Assembly (NCBI RefSeq): GCF_954871325.1
Contig: NC_088775.1
Location: forward strand, 79,275,561-79,339,560
From: Gordionus sp. m RMFG-2023
Taxonomy: Eukaryota > Nematomorpha > Gordioida > Chordodea > Parachordodidae
Length of the DNA stretch: 64,000 nt
Reading direction: 5' to 3'
In this document: in pieces, positions 37,611 through 51,600 of the stretch
Position numbering within the stretch: position 1 is the stretch's first letter
Layout of the letters: the number at the start of each line of letters is the position of its first letter
Notes under the pieces: model-generated
What the model saw: only the letters and a program-made list of their open reading frames with translations
The model's database searches: none
What the model was told of the DNA's origin: nothing
Program-made: the position numbers and the translations under genes

Positions 37611-39735
37611 CCTCTAAATATTCATGAAAGTTTCTCAGAGAATCGGATAAATATTTATATTAACTCCTAGAGAAGTGAATGATAGTACAGAATTAAATGT
37701 TTATATTTGTTAAAAAATAGGCGGAGGCATAATTGTGGTAGTGGTGATAGTATAATTTGGAGAACTCGGTGAAAATAAAATAAACATAGATATAAAACAT
37801 AAGATAAAAAAAAAACCCTCCAGATAAGTTCATTTCAAGCGTAGTTCTTTATTATTTTGTCTACCAGTAACTCTAGAACGGGTAAGGCGTTTGTTTAATC
37901 GTCATTTTCTTTGCTTATCTTTAATAATAGATTCATCATGTTTTGTAGCAATGTGAGGGATTAGGGTTAGTCTAGACAAATAAAGAAATCAGGCAAAAAT
38001 ATAAATAAACTATTGTTGAAATTAAACAAACATTAAAATAATGTAAAACCGGTAGATGGGTCAATATTAGATGCATATTTCTAGTAGTTGGAGAGCTATC
38101 ATCAAAAAAAATTTGGGGAGACTTATCAAGCCTATTATGATATTTTAAAAGTTAAAAAATAACATGATGAATGTAATGTTATTAAGATTAAGGTTAATTA
38201 ATTGTAAGGTAATTAAAAAATAAGATTTAAAAAGGGAGGAAAAAAGAAGGTATAAATTATTATATTATAAAAATAATAAAAATTAAATTAAAAGGAATTG
38301 ATAAGGTTTTGAGAGTGGTTAATAGATAATAGAGATAGAAAGAAAAGAATGGGATAATAAAATTTAGTGTTAAATAAATTCATTAAGGGAGGGGAAAAAA
38401 ATAAAGAGAGAGTTATTTATAAGGATTGAAGATTATAAATGGGTTAGGATAAGAATATTTAAATATTTGAATATACATGGTTATCTTAATTATTGGTTAT
38501 GAAAGAAAAATATGAGTATAAAAAATTGTAATGTAAGTACTGACAAAAATTGTGAGTATGTTCAAAATAAATATACAAGTTGAGTATCTTGCAGAGATTC
38601 ATTAATATGTAATTGATAATATGAGATGAAAATTGATAAGGTAATCTAAAAAATATAGAAAGGATTAAATGAAATAAAAAGTTTCATTCATATTTACAAA
38701 GTTGAGGGAATATTGTTTTTATCAATTCAAAGACGATTTTTCAAATCTCTCAATCCATGTTAGATTGTACACCATCAATTCTCGAAATTCCATTAGTCTG
38801 TTTGTATAAAATAAATAAATAAAATCAACGAATAAAAAAAATAAAATAAATACGTACCGATGACATGACGTAGCGATGACATGACGTAGCGATGGCATGA
38901 GGTCACGATGACGTAGTGAGGACATAGGAAAATTATAATATAGATATACATATTATAGATTATACTACTAACACTAACATGATATAAACTTATTGCTCAG
39001 TATTTCCAATCAACAGTATCTAGTTATTTAACATAGATATAAAGTAATTTAAAAATAAAATCGATCCTTCCCTACTTTTAAAGTAATAAATATATATGGT
39101 GTGGGATGTGTTTTTCTTCCCATTCTCTTTGTAATCAGGTCACAGATGTTTAAGTATTATCCAAGGACTATAGCGCTTTCAAGTATGTGCAGCTTGCCCA
39201 CAAACGTGTGAAGGGCTTATCATTTTTTTCTCTATATTAAATATTCAGTTTGAGTATTATCTACAATTAGAGGGCGTAGGTTTTTATAATTTTTAACATT
39301 CGTAATGTCGAGTTTCCTCTAACTATAATATTTCTACACGATTGAAAAATAATAATATTCATTTATGATTTATTTCGCTTTAAGATTATAATTATGTTAA
39401 CTCATTTTTTTATTTTGCTTTAGAACAACATTTTTTTTCGAATTTTATCTTAGGGCATAATTTAAGTGGCTATATTACTTTAAATTAATTTTTAATTTTT
39501 TTATTATTTATTATTTACACATATTGAGTAACCTAAAATTAACCCTTGGTTTTTTATTATTTCTTTTATATTAGCGGAACTTAATTTGAATTGAGTAATG
39601 GAATTTTATATTTTTGTTGTGATACATTTGATATAAATACACACATTTTAAAGATTATACTCTTTTTTTGAGATATTCTTAAATATCGTTTCAATAAACT
39701 CAAATAAACTTTCCCAATTTTCTATCTTCAGCCTA
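37611..39735. other. AT-rich intergenic region with purine-rich stretch
   Basis: Nothing coding recognised. 38150-38660 is strongly purine-biased on the plus strand (aaaagggaggaaaaaag, gagatagaaagaaaag). A small tandem repeat lies at 38858-38922. Confidence 0.45.
38858..38922. repeat. 16-bp tandem repeat rich in TGACGTA
   Basis: Four units of cgatgacatgacgtag or close variants; the first two are identical. Each of the first two holds a TGACGTA motif, similar to the core of CRE/ATF sites, but no gene is near enough to suggest use. Confidence 0.7.
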
Positions 39736-40093
39736 ATCGTGGCGTGGGAGTGGTAACATGAAGGCTAATGGAGGTGTAAAAGATTCCCTGGGGTCCGGGT
39801 CTAGAATAGGAGCACCGTCTCCTCGATGGGGTGTAAAAATCACTTAAAGGGGTTGATGTCAGGAAGGGCATCCGATTGCAAAAATATTGCTTCAAAATTT
39901 CCTAATGATTACAAAAAAGCATGGAAGGGGTACAGCCCAAAGTACCCCGTGGGCCTCCTTATCCTCCTATGACAAAAAAAGATGGGAAACCTGGTGGAAC
40001 CACAATTCGTGAAAATGAAACTTTTGACTGTCATAAAAGACATGATATTAAGGGGAGATCCCAGTTTATGGTGGATATAGTAAGGGTCGCGAC
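39736..40093 (+). mobile_element. RTE-type LINE 5' region or related SINE block
   Basis: Contains ggagcaccgtctcctcgatgg and gatgtcaggaagggcatccg, blocks I recognise from the leader of RTE-clade LINEs and derived SINEs in many invertebrates. GC content is well above the flanks. It is followed immediately by the composite hAT copy B; LINE endonuclease sequence resumes on the far side at 43165, so this may be the 5' part of that LINE. Inference from order and strand. Confidence 0.5.
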
Positions 40094-41168
40094 CAGGGTT
40101 GCCATGTCTCCCCCCATCAGCGGGAGACTCCCGCAATTTTTTAATTTCTCCCACAATTTTTTTTTAATAATTTAACATTTTTAATATATAAATAATATTT
40201 TTTAGAGACATTAATTGATTATTTTTATATTTTTAAAATAATTTAAATATTTATTCGAAAACATGTCTAGTTTGTTAATTTCTTTCTATCCTGTTTTATT
40301 TTTATCCAATAATAAATCAAAATCATTTCATTCATATAGGTCAGTAGAGGGGAGTATATCAACATCGATTGCAACACAAAAATATTCTCAAATAATAAAT
40401 AATACAGATGCAACTACATTTGCGGAAATCGTATACATCTATCACGTAGTTCAATATTCACATAGTTATATCATCACAATGTGGGTCGAATCTTTTTCTC
40501 ATGATATTTAACGACTCCAATATAAGTGCAAACCTTACTTGTGGCAGAACAAAAATGGAAGTCAATTCTAGACGATTTGAAAGATGGGCATCCATATGCA
40601 ACTATAACAGATGCAACTAATTAGGGAAATATTAAAACATTTCCCTAGATCCTTCGCTATTTCAACAAGAATAAGAACATTTCAATAAACTGTTAAAATT
40701 TTTTCATCGGATAGTGAAAAATCCAACAATGTAGCTAGCCACATAATGTAAATATAGCTGATTCAGGGTTATCAATGATTTACATGTCAGTTTTCTGCGC
40801 TGATAATGCCTCTGTAAATTTTGGGAAAAACCAAAGTTACCGAATTGGGGCAGCACAATAATGAATTAATACCAATTGGCTTTATATGCCATATACTACA
40901 TACTTCTTGCAAGAAGGCAATGAATGTACCATCTGTGGATGTCGTAATAATTGTGATGAAATGTTTTAACGAATTTAGTTCATCAAATAAATGAGTTAAT
41001 GAATTAAAAGAGTTGGTGAAGTGGTCTGACTTCGAATGGTGTGAGTTGTTGCGATATATACCTATCAGGTGGTTGTCATTAATACCCGCCATCCATAGAA
41101 TTTTAAAATTTTAGAAACTCTTAAAAAAATACTTTTTAAATAGAGATTTTAAAAGCTGTCCTAAAATT

Positions 41169-41915
41169 TTGAAAAATTTTTTCGAGTATGAAATGGCAAA
41201 AGCATATTTGGAATTCGTTTCACATGTAGGAAATCTACTTCATGTAGTTAATAGGTTGCAATCAGAATATTCTTTATTAAATAAGATTCACAAAATCATG
41301 CTACAGCTCTGTTCATCTCTACAATTAAAAATTGATAATAAATTTTATGGGGCTATTGCTAATAATATTATATTAAAATGTTCAAATATTACTTTAATTA
41401 ATACATTTTTAAATGAAGCAGATATTTTTATTAAGACAATTTTAGAATATTTACAATCAAAATTTGATTTTAATAAATCTATTTACAAATGTATAAATAT
41501 TATGATCTTGGAACAGAAAATCAATTGATGGTTTTTATAATTTAATAAATATATTAAAAATAGCGAAAGACATTGATATATTGTTTGAGGAGATTGTAAT
41601 TCTCTCTATTTTTTATGATTCGCCAAAATACTTAAAGTTAGATGGTCTAAAAGCAGAGGAGAGATGGGTAGAATTTTTTCGTAATAACGATAAAAAATAT
41701 GCGAGTATGTCTTCTCCTTACCTCATTCTAATGCCTCACCTGAGCGCATTTTTAGCCTGATATGGACTGCCTGGAAAAAGGAGAGAAATCGGATTGCTTT
41801 AACAACATTAGAGGTCGAGCTAATTGTTAAACTATATAATATGTCATGCCAGGAATGTTATAAATATCTAAATAACGATGGTAAACATTTAGTTCTATTA
41901 TTTAATCACAAATAA
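41169..41915 (+). pseudogene. hAT transposase C-terminal remnant in composite B
   Basis: Open for 119 codons at 41169-41528 (AKAYLEFVSHVGNLLHVVNR, then a coiled segment), continuing in other frames through LFEEIVILSIF to a dimerisation-domain relic (SLPHSNA-x-PERIFSLIW, then VELIVKLYNMSCQ). Nearly identical in its first half to 50652-49978 minus. Confidence 0.6.
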
Positions 41916-42292
41916 AATATAATTTTGTTTTAGCAATGGCGCCATAAAATTTATTGTCAATTTTTAACTGTAAAGATGAACACATCTCAGCATAATTTTG
42001 TGAATCTTTGTTAAGATTCTTCTGATTGCAACTGCACATTAACAGAATGTAGTAGATTTACTACATGTGAAATCATTCCTAAATATACCTCTGCCATTCA
42101 TTATTGAAAAAAATTTTCAAAATATTTGGACAGCTTTTATAATCTTTATTTAAGAAATACTTTTTTAATGGTTTATAAAATTTTAAAATTCTATCGATGG
42201 CAGGTATTAGGAACATATCGCAACCAACATTGTGCTGACTCAATTCTCTAAATACACTCTGTTTTTACCAAATTCACTGAGGCATTATCAGA

Positions 42293-42577
42293 TCAGAAAG
42301 CTGACATGCAATTTATTGATAATCTCGAATCTGCTATATTTACCATTATATGGTTAGCTATGTCTTTGGATTTTTCACTATTCGAGGAGAAAAAATTTAA
42401 TAGTTTTATTGAAACGACCTTAATTTTGATGAAATAGCGGAGGATCAAGGGAAATATTTTAATATTTCCCTTATTAGATGCATCTGTTAGAATTGCATAT
42501 GTATACTCATTTTTCAAATTGTCAAGAATTGACCTCCTGGATTTAGGTCCTAAAACATTGATGATAGCCTTGCTCAT
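42293..42577 (-). pseudogene. hAT transposase fragment, minus half of composite B
   Basis: 94 codons open, matching the segment found at 11740-12019 plus: LDNLKNEYTYAILTDASNKG to NIADSRLSINCMSAF. Confirms that the short arm of each composite carries the same middle part of the transposase. Confidence 0.6.
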
Positions 42578-43164
42578 TTTTGTTCTACAAGTATAGTTTA
42601 CATTTATATTAGAAAGTTAAATATTATGGGAAAAAGATTCTATCAACATTGTGATCATAAGTATCTCTGTGAATGTTGTACTACAAGATAAGTTATTACA
42701 ATTGCCGCAACTGTAGTTTCATCTGTATTATTTCTGATTTTTGTAGTACCTAATTATGTATTTAAACGTGATACGTGATAATTAAGCGCCTACCCCTATA
42801 ATGTTATACACACACACGGTAGATTTCCAATAGCGGTCGTTTTGCGGGACATTCACATAAAATATTTTTTTAATTGTAAAATTAAAATCGTTTTTTTTAT
42901 ATAAAATTTTATCTTGTTTACATTCTTTTAAAGATCGTTGGTTTTTTTTTATAAATTAATATATTTTAATAAATCAAGATATTATTTTATTTTGAAAAAT
43001 AGTTACCGACTTTGTATTTATATAAACTAAATAAAAAATAATAGGCGGATAATTAAGTCAATTCAAAATCCCCGGCCCGCAAAATTTTTATTTTAGCTAT
43101 TTTTATATTTCTACAGCATATTACCAAATTTATCCCGCCATTTGAAAATTTTGACCTAACCCTG

Positions 43165-44830
43165 CATATGTACCTCAGGTTGGAAGAAGTGATGAAGATG
43201 GGGGCGACATCGAGACTGGCAAATGAACAGGGGATTATACTGGCTGGTGATCTGAATGGATCTATGGGAGCTAGTAATGAGGGTTATGAAGGAGTACATG
43301 GAGGATTCAGTTACGGCATTATATCAAGAATGGGAGATGATTTTAGATTTTAATGATGCTATGGATATGATTGTCTTAATGTTTAACAAATAATTAGAGA
43401 AGCTGGTGACTTATAGATCTGGTAGTACTAAAAGTGCAGTGGATTATTTGTTATTAAGGAGATGTGATAGAAATATAATAAGAAATGTGAAAGTGATATC
43501 GAGAGAGAAATGTATTAATCAGCATCGACTAGTTATGGGAAATCTCACTTTTAAAGGCCCCAGGATAACTAAAAAAAGTTTTTGCCAAGGCTGAAGGTTT
43601 GAAAATTGAAGGAGGAGATGGGTAGGGTGCCGCTCGAGGTTACTAGATGGGCCTTGATAAAATCAGGTGCGGAAGAATGGTTGTTTATGGCAGTGATGTC
43701 AATATATGTGGGATCACAAACTGCGGTACGGACGGTTGATGGAGATAGTGAAAACTTTGAAGTGAAAGTTGGACTTCACAATGATCCCTGCTGAGTCCAT
43801 TATTATTTATCTTAGTAATGGATGTGATGGCTAGAGAAATACGTGAAGGACTTCCCTGGGAGCTATTATATGCAGATGATCTTGTATTAATGGCAAGCAG
43901 TGAGGAAGAATTGAGGGATAAAATTAGTAGATGGCAGATGGCTATGGAAGCAAAGGGTTTGAAAATGAATGCAGCAAAGACAAAGGTGTGATTGGTGAGG
44001 AAAATCTAAAGATGGAGCAATCCGGCAAGTGGCCTTGTGTGTATGTAGGAAAGGAGTTGCTAGAAATTCAATCCAATGCACCAGATGCCAGAAATGGGTG
44101 CATAATAGATATAGAGGAAAAAATGGAAGTTTGATATTACCAAGAATGACCTTTATTTGTAGAACGAGCATAAAAGGGGTACATAATAATGATAAGGTCA
44201 ATATGTCATTGGATAAGGTAGAAAATGGTGGTCTGGATATTGGCAATGGGTTAACCCTGGGAAAGGTGGATAAGTTTTGTTATTTGGGTTATACTAAACG
44301 TAGATAGTGGTGTAGATTCTGTCATTGTTGCAAGGGTCAGACAAGCATGGAAGAAGTTCAGAGAGATGTCGTCTATTCTAACAAAAGTCTCTGAAGTTAA
44401 AGGGTAAAGTTTTTCTAGCTGTGTGAGGAGTTGTTAAGTTTATGGTGGCAAAACATAGGTAAAGAAAACGACCCACGAAGCCAAATTAGAAAATATAGAG
44501 ATGAGAATGATTAGATGAATGTGTGGGGTATCTCTGAGAGAGAGAAAAATTCGCAAGGAAATACGAGCAAGATTGGGTATAGAAATGATTGGAGTGGTAA
44601 TGCGATGAAATAGACTAAGATGGTTTGGGTAAAGAGATACATTTTGATGGAAGTAGGAGGATCAAGACCTAGAGGAAGGCCCAAGATGACGTGGACAAAT
44701 GTGATAGCGGTGGATATGAGAAGAATGAATCTTACAAATATTGATGCTGAGGACCGTCAAAAATGGAAAAGAAAAATTAGAGGAACTACCTAGGTAAATC
44801 TGGTAATCGCCATAAAAAGGAGAAGAAGTA
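43165..44830 (+). mobile_element. RTE-clade LINE, decayed, internally deleted
   Basis: Endonuclease end: GDLNGSMG and VHGGFSYG (43240-43320), then VTYRSGSTKSAVDYLLLRR (43406 onward). Reverse transcriptase: EVTRWALIKSGAEEWL (43640), VRTVDGDSENFEVKVGLH, ELLYADDLVLMASSEEELRD (43860), then EAKGLKMNAAKTKV. A Cys-rich patch CRKGVARNSIQCTRCQKW follows (44040), typical of RTE proteins. The tail runs to about 44820 with a short A-rich 3' region. About six frame breaks, and the early finger region is missing. It abuts the hAT end at 43164. Confidence 0.8.
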
Positions 44831-44968
44831 TTAAATTAAATGTTGATAATAATTTAATTATCACAATAAAGATGCTATGAATATTACTGATATGGCTAGG
44901 TTATAATAGAAAAAAATCTTTCCAATTTTATCATCGAAGCAGGAGTAGAAATATTTTTGAATTCCAAG

Positions 44969-45505
44969 CAGCGACTACATGAGCGGGAGGGGTAGGAACA
45001 GTTTGCATCCTATCTTTTTTAAGGGGGGTAGGGGGTAGGATAAATTTTTGGGGGGTTATCTATTAAATTTTGAATTCAAATAGGACAAAATTTATTGCTG
45101 TAAAAATTAATACTATTATTATAGAATTATTATAGTACAATTCATCCACCAAATCTATATATTGCAAACAATCACATTGTTTTCCAAATAAAACTTTCTT
45201 CTAGGTTTAGATATTTCAGCAAGCTCATAATGCCATAATAATTAATTCATTGTAAATAATGGAGGTTTTAATTGAATTATTATCTAAAAAATAAATTCTT
45301 TATATTCACAAAATATCGATAGTTGGTAGTAGAGATAGATTAATTTAAGTTATCCTTTATAAATTCTCTGAAAAGTGTATTAATATAAAAAGGTGAAAAT
45401 AATAGAGAGACACCGCCGCCGAAGGTGATGAATTTTTTTAGGGGGGTAGGCAAAGGTTTTTGAAGAGGGTTTGCATCCAACAAAAATCCTGTCATGTAGA
45501 CGCTG
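44969..45505. mobile_element. hAT-type MITE, 537 bp
   Basis: Ends CAGCGACTACATGAGCGGG and, inverted, CAGCGTCTACATGACAGG; flanked by attccaag on both sides (44961-44968, 45506-45513), an exact 8-bp duplication. G-rich patches aggggggtagg lie near both ends; the interior is AT-rich and non-coding. Related single ends occur near 14510 and 62535. Confidence 0.85.
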
Positions 45506-47179
45506 ATTCCAAGCAAATAATTTAAAAATTAGGTCTAATATGCTTCTACTAAGCAGATATGTGATCAGGGTTGCCAGGTTAAAATTTTCAAATTGCGGGA
45601 GAAATTTGGTATTATGCGAAAGAAATATGAAAATTGCGGTAGAAATATAAAAATTGCTAAAAAAAATTGGGCCTATCCGCATATTATTTTTTATAATTAG
45701 TTTATATAAATACAAAGTCGGTAACTATTTTTCAAAATAAAATAACATCTTGATTTATTAAAATATATTGTGAGATATTAAATTTCTAAAAGATTATCAT
45801 CAATTTTAAATGATGTATATATGTAAACGACTACACAGTTGACCATTATTGTTTATCTTAAATATGCAATCCTATGCTCTCAGCCGTTGTAGTAATAATC
45901 TTAAATTACATAGTAACACAAATAATAGATGCTGGTTAATTTGCAGTAATAGCAATGACACTCATGATGTAAACTAGTATCAAAATTTATTATGTTGGAT
46001 AAATTGATAAAATAAATAATTATAAATCTTTGGAATAAATAATTGTGCAAATATATTGAAGCCTTGAGTTATTTACACGGCAAGGATGCCATCAGAAATG
46101 AAACATTTTGGGACTATAAAATAAGGACCAGATTGATATGATGAAACAATTAAGATTTTATATATTATCGCACCACCTTTAGTTGGTATATTATATCTTA
46201 AAATAATAGTAGTTTGTAAAAATATCAAAATATACTTGTATTAAAAATTTAACTCAAAACTGTTTTTTAAAAAAGTAAAAAACAGCTTTCCTAACGTAAA
46301 AAAGAAAAGATATCAAATTTATTACATCTATTGTAGGATGAATAATAAAATATTTAATTTTTAAAATTATTTATAACTAAATAGATGGCGTTAAATACTT
46401 GAAAACAAATTGTTACTATATTTCTATATGTCATTGCTATATTTATTATCAAAAGCTTTTATTAGTAAAATTCATTATAATTTTGGCTGTAATATATTAT
46501 AACTGTCAAATACGTCTATAAAAGTGGCATTTTATCTAATATTTTATAAATAACTGTATTTAATAGAGGATTATAAACTATATGTCTACTTACTTACTTT
46601 TTATTATACTTATTTAGACTTAAAAATATTTTTAGGAATAGTTATGATCATAAAATTTAAAAATAAATATACAGTTAATTAGTCATCTTGAACTCTGCTA
46701 ATTACAAATTAAATTTTTTAATTTCCAATTAATAAATGATTATATTTATCTAATTAGGGTTATAAAATAATTTAAATAATAATAGTCAATTAAGCTCCAA
46801 CTGTTAATGCTAAATTAATATTTTGTGTGTGATATTGATATTCTATTTTTAACACAAAATTTGATTGCTAGCTGACATAGTGAAAATATCATTTATATGC
46901 ATTAATTTAATCTAATATTTAAAATAGAATTCATTTAATAAATATTTAGATAGTTTTATTAATTTTTAAATAATAAAATTAAATCTATATTTTACTTAAT
47001 AGAATTATAAAAGAAATCTTTAAGGGGGCAATCAAAAAAATTTATTTTTAGTGCAAGGGGTTAAGATTCCATTTAAAAAAAATTTTTTGCTTCAGGGGGC
47101 TATTCAAATTTTCCAGAAGGCTCGAGCCCCTGCGTCCCCCCCTAGCGACGCCACTGCCTCCAACTCGTTGTTCATACCA

Positions 47180-47560
47180 AAATTGGCTCCTCCCCAATTT
47201 TCTTCTTCAGACATTCAAACGCGGCATCTTGCTCATCTCCCTACTCAAATCTTACCTCCGTTTTCAATAACTTGTACAACGACGCTGCCACTTCGGCGAA
47301 ATTCGCTATAAACCGATAATAGTTTACCATCCCTACAAAAGATTGTACCTTTACCTTACCACGCGGTTTTATCATATTTTCAATTCCAATCATATTTTTA
47401 TCCAGCGGCCACACTTCTACTCCATTTTTCCGATGACCTAAATACAAGCGCATACGCAGCGGAGGAGTGGTACAGGGGGACAAATCTCTCCAAAGCCAAA
47501 AAATGCAAATGCCGGATATATTTTTCATAAATATTATTGTTTATATTAATTTATATTTGT
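47180..47560 (-). mobile_element. Ty3/Gypsy LTR-retrotransposon fossil, pol fragment
   Basis: A short, broken piece of pol around the end of the reverse transcriptase, recognisable from the FVGMVNYYRFI segment and the KLLKTEVRFE region that precedes RNase H in this family. No LTRs, gag, integrase or envelope are seen here. It appears old and sits inside the nested hAT region. Only a small part of the parent element is left. Confidence 0.7.
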
Positions 47561-47749
47561 TAATATTTATTCCTATCTCATATTAAATATATATTTAATT
47601 ACATTTATTATCACATTCATCTACTAAGTTATTTTATCAATTAATTTCGATTTCAAGTTTTCCGGCGTTTACTATTTTCAAATTTTTAGTGGCATAATAT
47701 ATATACCATTTCAAAATACTCTAGTCAAATGATAATTATTTCTGAAACT

Positions 47750-48545
47750 TCTTGTTCAACAGGGAGAAAAAAATTACAGCCTTGTCGAGATAGACTCTCC
47801 GCCATCAAGCTAACAGTTTTTATGGAGTTAGAGATTATTTGCTATTACTGAAATATCACAATGGCCTGAAAGAAATATTTCCTCAGAAGCAAGAAAATTA
47901 TTGGATTAAATGCTTATTCCAAATTTTTTTCACATTAGAATGTATTATTTAATTATACAACTATTTTATGTATTACTTTTCAAAAACATGACATTGACTT
48001 GATTAAGAAGATGAGAATGGCGGAGAACATTTTATTAGAACTCAAGGATATTAAGGCTAATGTTGATGAAGAATTTCATATTTTATATGTTATTGTTGAG
48101 TCAAAAGCAGAGCTATCGACTTGCAGCAAGGCAAGCTCATCGTTAAAACATTAATATTTAGGATCAGTAGAAGGGTATATCTATATTTATAATCCAAATA
48201 AATGAATGGTTTTTAATTCATCATGCAACACTTACCAATCTGAAAATATTACTTCCACAAAAGCCTTCCCAACCTTTTTCAGATGGTGATAGAAAAAAAA
48301 ATATTTGTTAGATTTTTATCATGAAGATGTTAAAGTATCTTATGTTGCCTTATTAGTTGAATAACTATGTTTATAAGATTAACTATGGATGATATAGTTC
48401 CAAAAAATGCTATGGATGCTCTACATTATTTCAAACACATTTTAGATTATATTTCCTATGTATTAAAAGGGTTTATATATCTTAGCAACTCTTCCCATTA
48501 GTAAACTAATGAGAGAACATTCTCTTTTTAAAGAAGAATAACAGA
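47750..48545 (+). pseudogene. hAT (zf-MYM type) transposase C-terminal relic
   Basis: Plus-strand pieces DIDLIKKMRMAENILLELKD (47990) and DALHYFKHILDYISYVLKG, followed by a LATLPIS-like stretch and TNERTFSF (48500-48525), which corresponds to the hAT C-terminal motif NERSFS. Multiple stops. Distinct from the composite-hAT family. Confidence 0.45.
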
Positions 48546-48551
48546 TATAGG

Positions 48552-48645
48552 TAGAGGTACCATTTTTAGGGCACGGCCCGATTTTTTTAAAAAAATTTTT
48601 TAGGCTCGGCCCGGCTGTTTTTAAAATAAAATTTTCATGCCCGGC
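48552..48645. mobile_element. Left part of a TAGAGGT-type MITE, interrupted
   Basis: Starts TAGAGGTACCATTTTTAGG and has GGCACGGCCCG and GGCTCGGCCCGGC blocks like the elements at 1769 and 8186. It stops at the CAAGGTTGCCAGG terminus at 48646, so the composite hAT landed in it; the other half is not found at the far end. Confidence 0.5.
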
Positions 48646-51600
48646 CAAGGTTGCCAGGTCAAAATTTTCAAATTGCGGGAGAAATTTGGTATTATGCGGG
48701 AGAAATATGAAAATTGCGGTAGAATAAAATTGCTAAAAAAATTTGTTTGCGGGCCTATCCGCATATTATTTTTTATAATTAGTTTATATCAATACAAAGT
48801 CTGTAACTATTTTTCAAAATAAAAAAACATCTTGATTTATTAAAATATATTAATTTATAAAAAAAAACCAACGATCTTTTTTAAATATAAAAGAATGTCA
48901 CAAAATAAAATTTTATAAAAAAACGATTTTAAATTTACAATTAAAAATATATTTTATGCGAATGTCCCGCAAAACGACCGCAATTGGAAATCTACCGTGT
49001 GTGTTCATAGCATTATAGGGATAGGCGCTTAATTATCACTTATCACGTTTAAATACATAAGAAGGTATTCCAAAAATAAGAAATAATACAGATGCCACTA
49101 CAGTTGAGGCAATTGTAATCACTTATCTTGTAGTACAACATTCACAGAGACACTTATCATCACAATGTTGGTAGAATCTTTTTCCCATAATATTTAACGA
49201 CTCTAATATAAATGAAAACTATACTCGTAGAACAAAAATGAGCAAAGCTATCATCAATGTTTTAGGACTTAAATTCAGGAGGTCAATTCTTGACGATTTG
49301 AAAGATGGGCATACATATGCAATTCTGACAGATGCATCTAATAAGGGAAAAATTAAAATATTTCCCTTGATCCTCCGCTAATCAATAAAATTAAGGTCTT
49401 TTCAATAAAACTATTAAATTTTTTCCACTCAAATAGTGAAAAATTTAAAGACGTAGCTAACCATATAATGATAAATATAGCAGATTCGAGATTATCAATA
49501 AATTGTATGTCAGCCTTTCTGATTTGTCAGTGAATTTGGTAAAAACATAGTGTATTTACAGAATTGAGGCAGCACAATGTTGGTTGCTATATGTTCCTAA
49601 TACACGCCATCGTATAATTTTAAAATTTTATAAACCTTTAAAAAAATATTTCTTAAATAAAGATTATAAACGCTGTCCTAACATTTTGAAAATTTTCAAT
49701 AATGAATGGCAGAGATATATTTAGGAATTATTTCACATGTAGGAAATATACTACATGCTGTTAATATGTAGTTGCAATCAGAAGAATCTTAATAAAGATT
49801 CACAAAATTATGCTGCAGATGTGTTCATCTTTACAGTTAATAATTGACAATAAATTTTATGGCGCCATTCCTAAAACTTAATTATATTTTATTTGAGATT
49901 TAAATAATAGAACTAAATGCTTACCGTCGTTATTGAGATATTTATAAAATTCCTGGCATGACATATTATATATTTGTTTAATCATTAGCTCGGCCTCTAA
50001 TGTTGTTAAAGCAATCTGATTTCTCTTTTTTCCAGGCAGTCCTCATCAGGTTAAAAATGAGCTCGGATGAGACATTAGAATGAGGTAAGGAGAAGACATA
50101 ATCGCATACTTTTTCCAAGCATGGGGATTTATCGTTATTACGAAAAAATTCCACCCATTTCTCCTCTGCTTTTAGACCATCTAACTTCAAGTATTTTGGC
50201 GAATCCTTAAAAATAGAGAGAATTACAATTTCCTCAAACAAGACATCAGTGTCTTTCGGTATTTTTGATATATTTATTAAATTATAAAAACCATCAATTG
50301 ATGGTTTCTCCAAGGTCATAATATTTATACATTTGCAAATAGAGTTATTAAAATCAAATTTTGATTGTAAATATTCTAAAATTGTCTTATTAAAAATATC
50401 TGCTTCATTTAAAAATGTATTAATTAAAGTAATATTTGAACATTTTAATATAATATTATTAGCAATAGCCCCATAAAATATATTATCAATTTTTAATTGT
50501 AGAGATGAACAGAGCTGTAGCATGATTTTGTGAATCTTATTTAATAAAGAATATTCTGATTGCAACCTATTAACTACATGAAGTAGATTTCCTACACGTG
50601 AAACGAATTTCAAATATGCTTTTGCCATTTCATACTCGAAAAATTTTTTCAAAATTTTAGGACAGCTTTTAAAATCTCTATTTAAGAAGTATTTTTTAAG
50701 AGTTTCTAAAATTTTAAAATTCTATGGATGGCGGGTATTAATGACAACCACCTGATAGGTATATATCGCAACAACTCACACCATTCGAAGTCAGACCACT
50801 TCACCAACTCTTTTAATTCATTAACTCTTTTATTTGATGAACTAAATTCGTTAAAACATTTAATCACAATTATTACGACATCCACAGATGGTACATTCAT
50901 TGCCTTCTTGCAAGAATTATGTAGTATATGGCATATAAAGCCAATTGGTATTAATTCATTATTGTGCTGCCCCAATTCGGTAACTTTGGTTTTTCCCAAA
51001 ATTTACAGAGGCATTATCAGCGCAGAAAACTGACATGTAAATCATTGATAACCCTGAATCAGCTATATTTACATTATGTGGCTAGCTACATTGTTGGATT
51101 TTTCACTATCCGAGCTAAAAATTTTAACAGTTTTATTGAAATGTTCTTATTCTTGTAGAAATAGAGAAGGATCGAGGGAAATGTTTTAATATTTCCCTTA
51201 TTAGATGCATCTGTTAGAATTGCATATAGATGACCATCTTTCAAATCGTCTAGAATTGACCTCTAGGATTCAGGTACTAAAACACTTGTGATAGCCTTGC
51301 TCATTTTTGTTCTGCCACAAGTAAGGTTTGCACTTATATTGGAGTCGTTAAATATCATGAGAAAAAGATTCGACCCACTGTGATGATATAGCTCTGTGAA
51401 TGTTGAACTACATGATAGATGTATACGATTTCAGCAAATGTAGTTGCATCTGTATTATTTATTATTTTTGAGAATATTTTTGTATTGCAATCGATGTTGA
51501 TATACTCCCCTGTACTGACTTATATATATGAAAAATTTATTATTAGATAAAAATAAAACAGGATAGAAAGAAATTTACAAACTGGACATGTTTTTCGAAT

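Larger units (their letters stand above)
40094..43164. mobile_element. Composite hAT element, copy B (reversed)
   Basis: Begins CAGGGTTGCCATGTCTCC and ends, inverted, CAGGGTTAGGTCAAAATT. Plus-strand transposase remnants run from about 40340 to 41920, minus-strand remnants from about 41930 to 42720. This is the mirror image of copy A and of 48646-51828, with the same tail-to-tail junction near aaaatataattttg. No 8-bp duplication: the flanks are gtcgcgac and catatgta. Confidence 0.75.
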
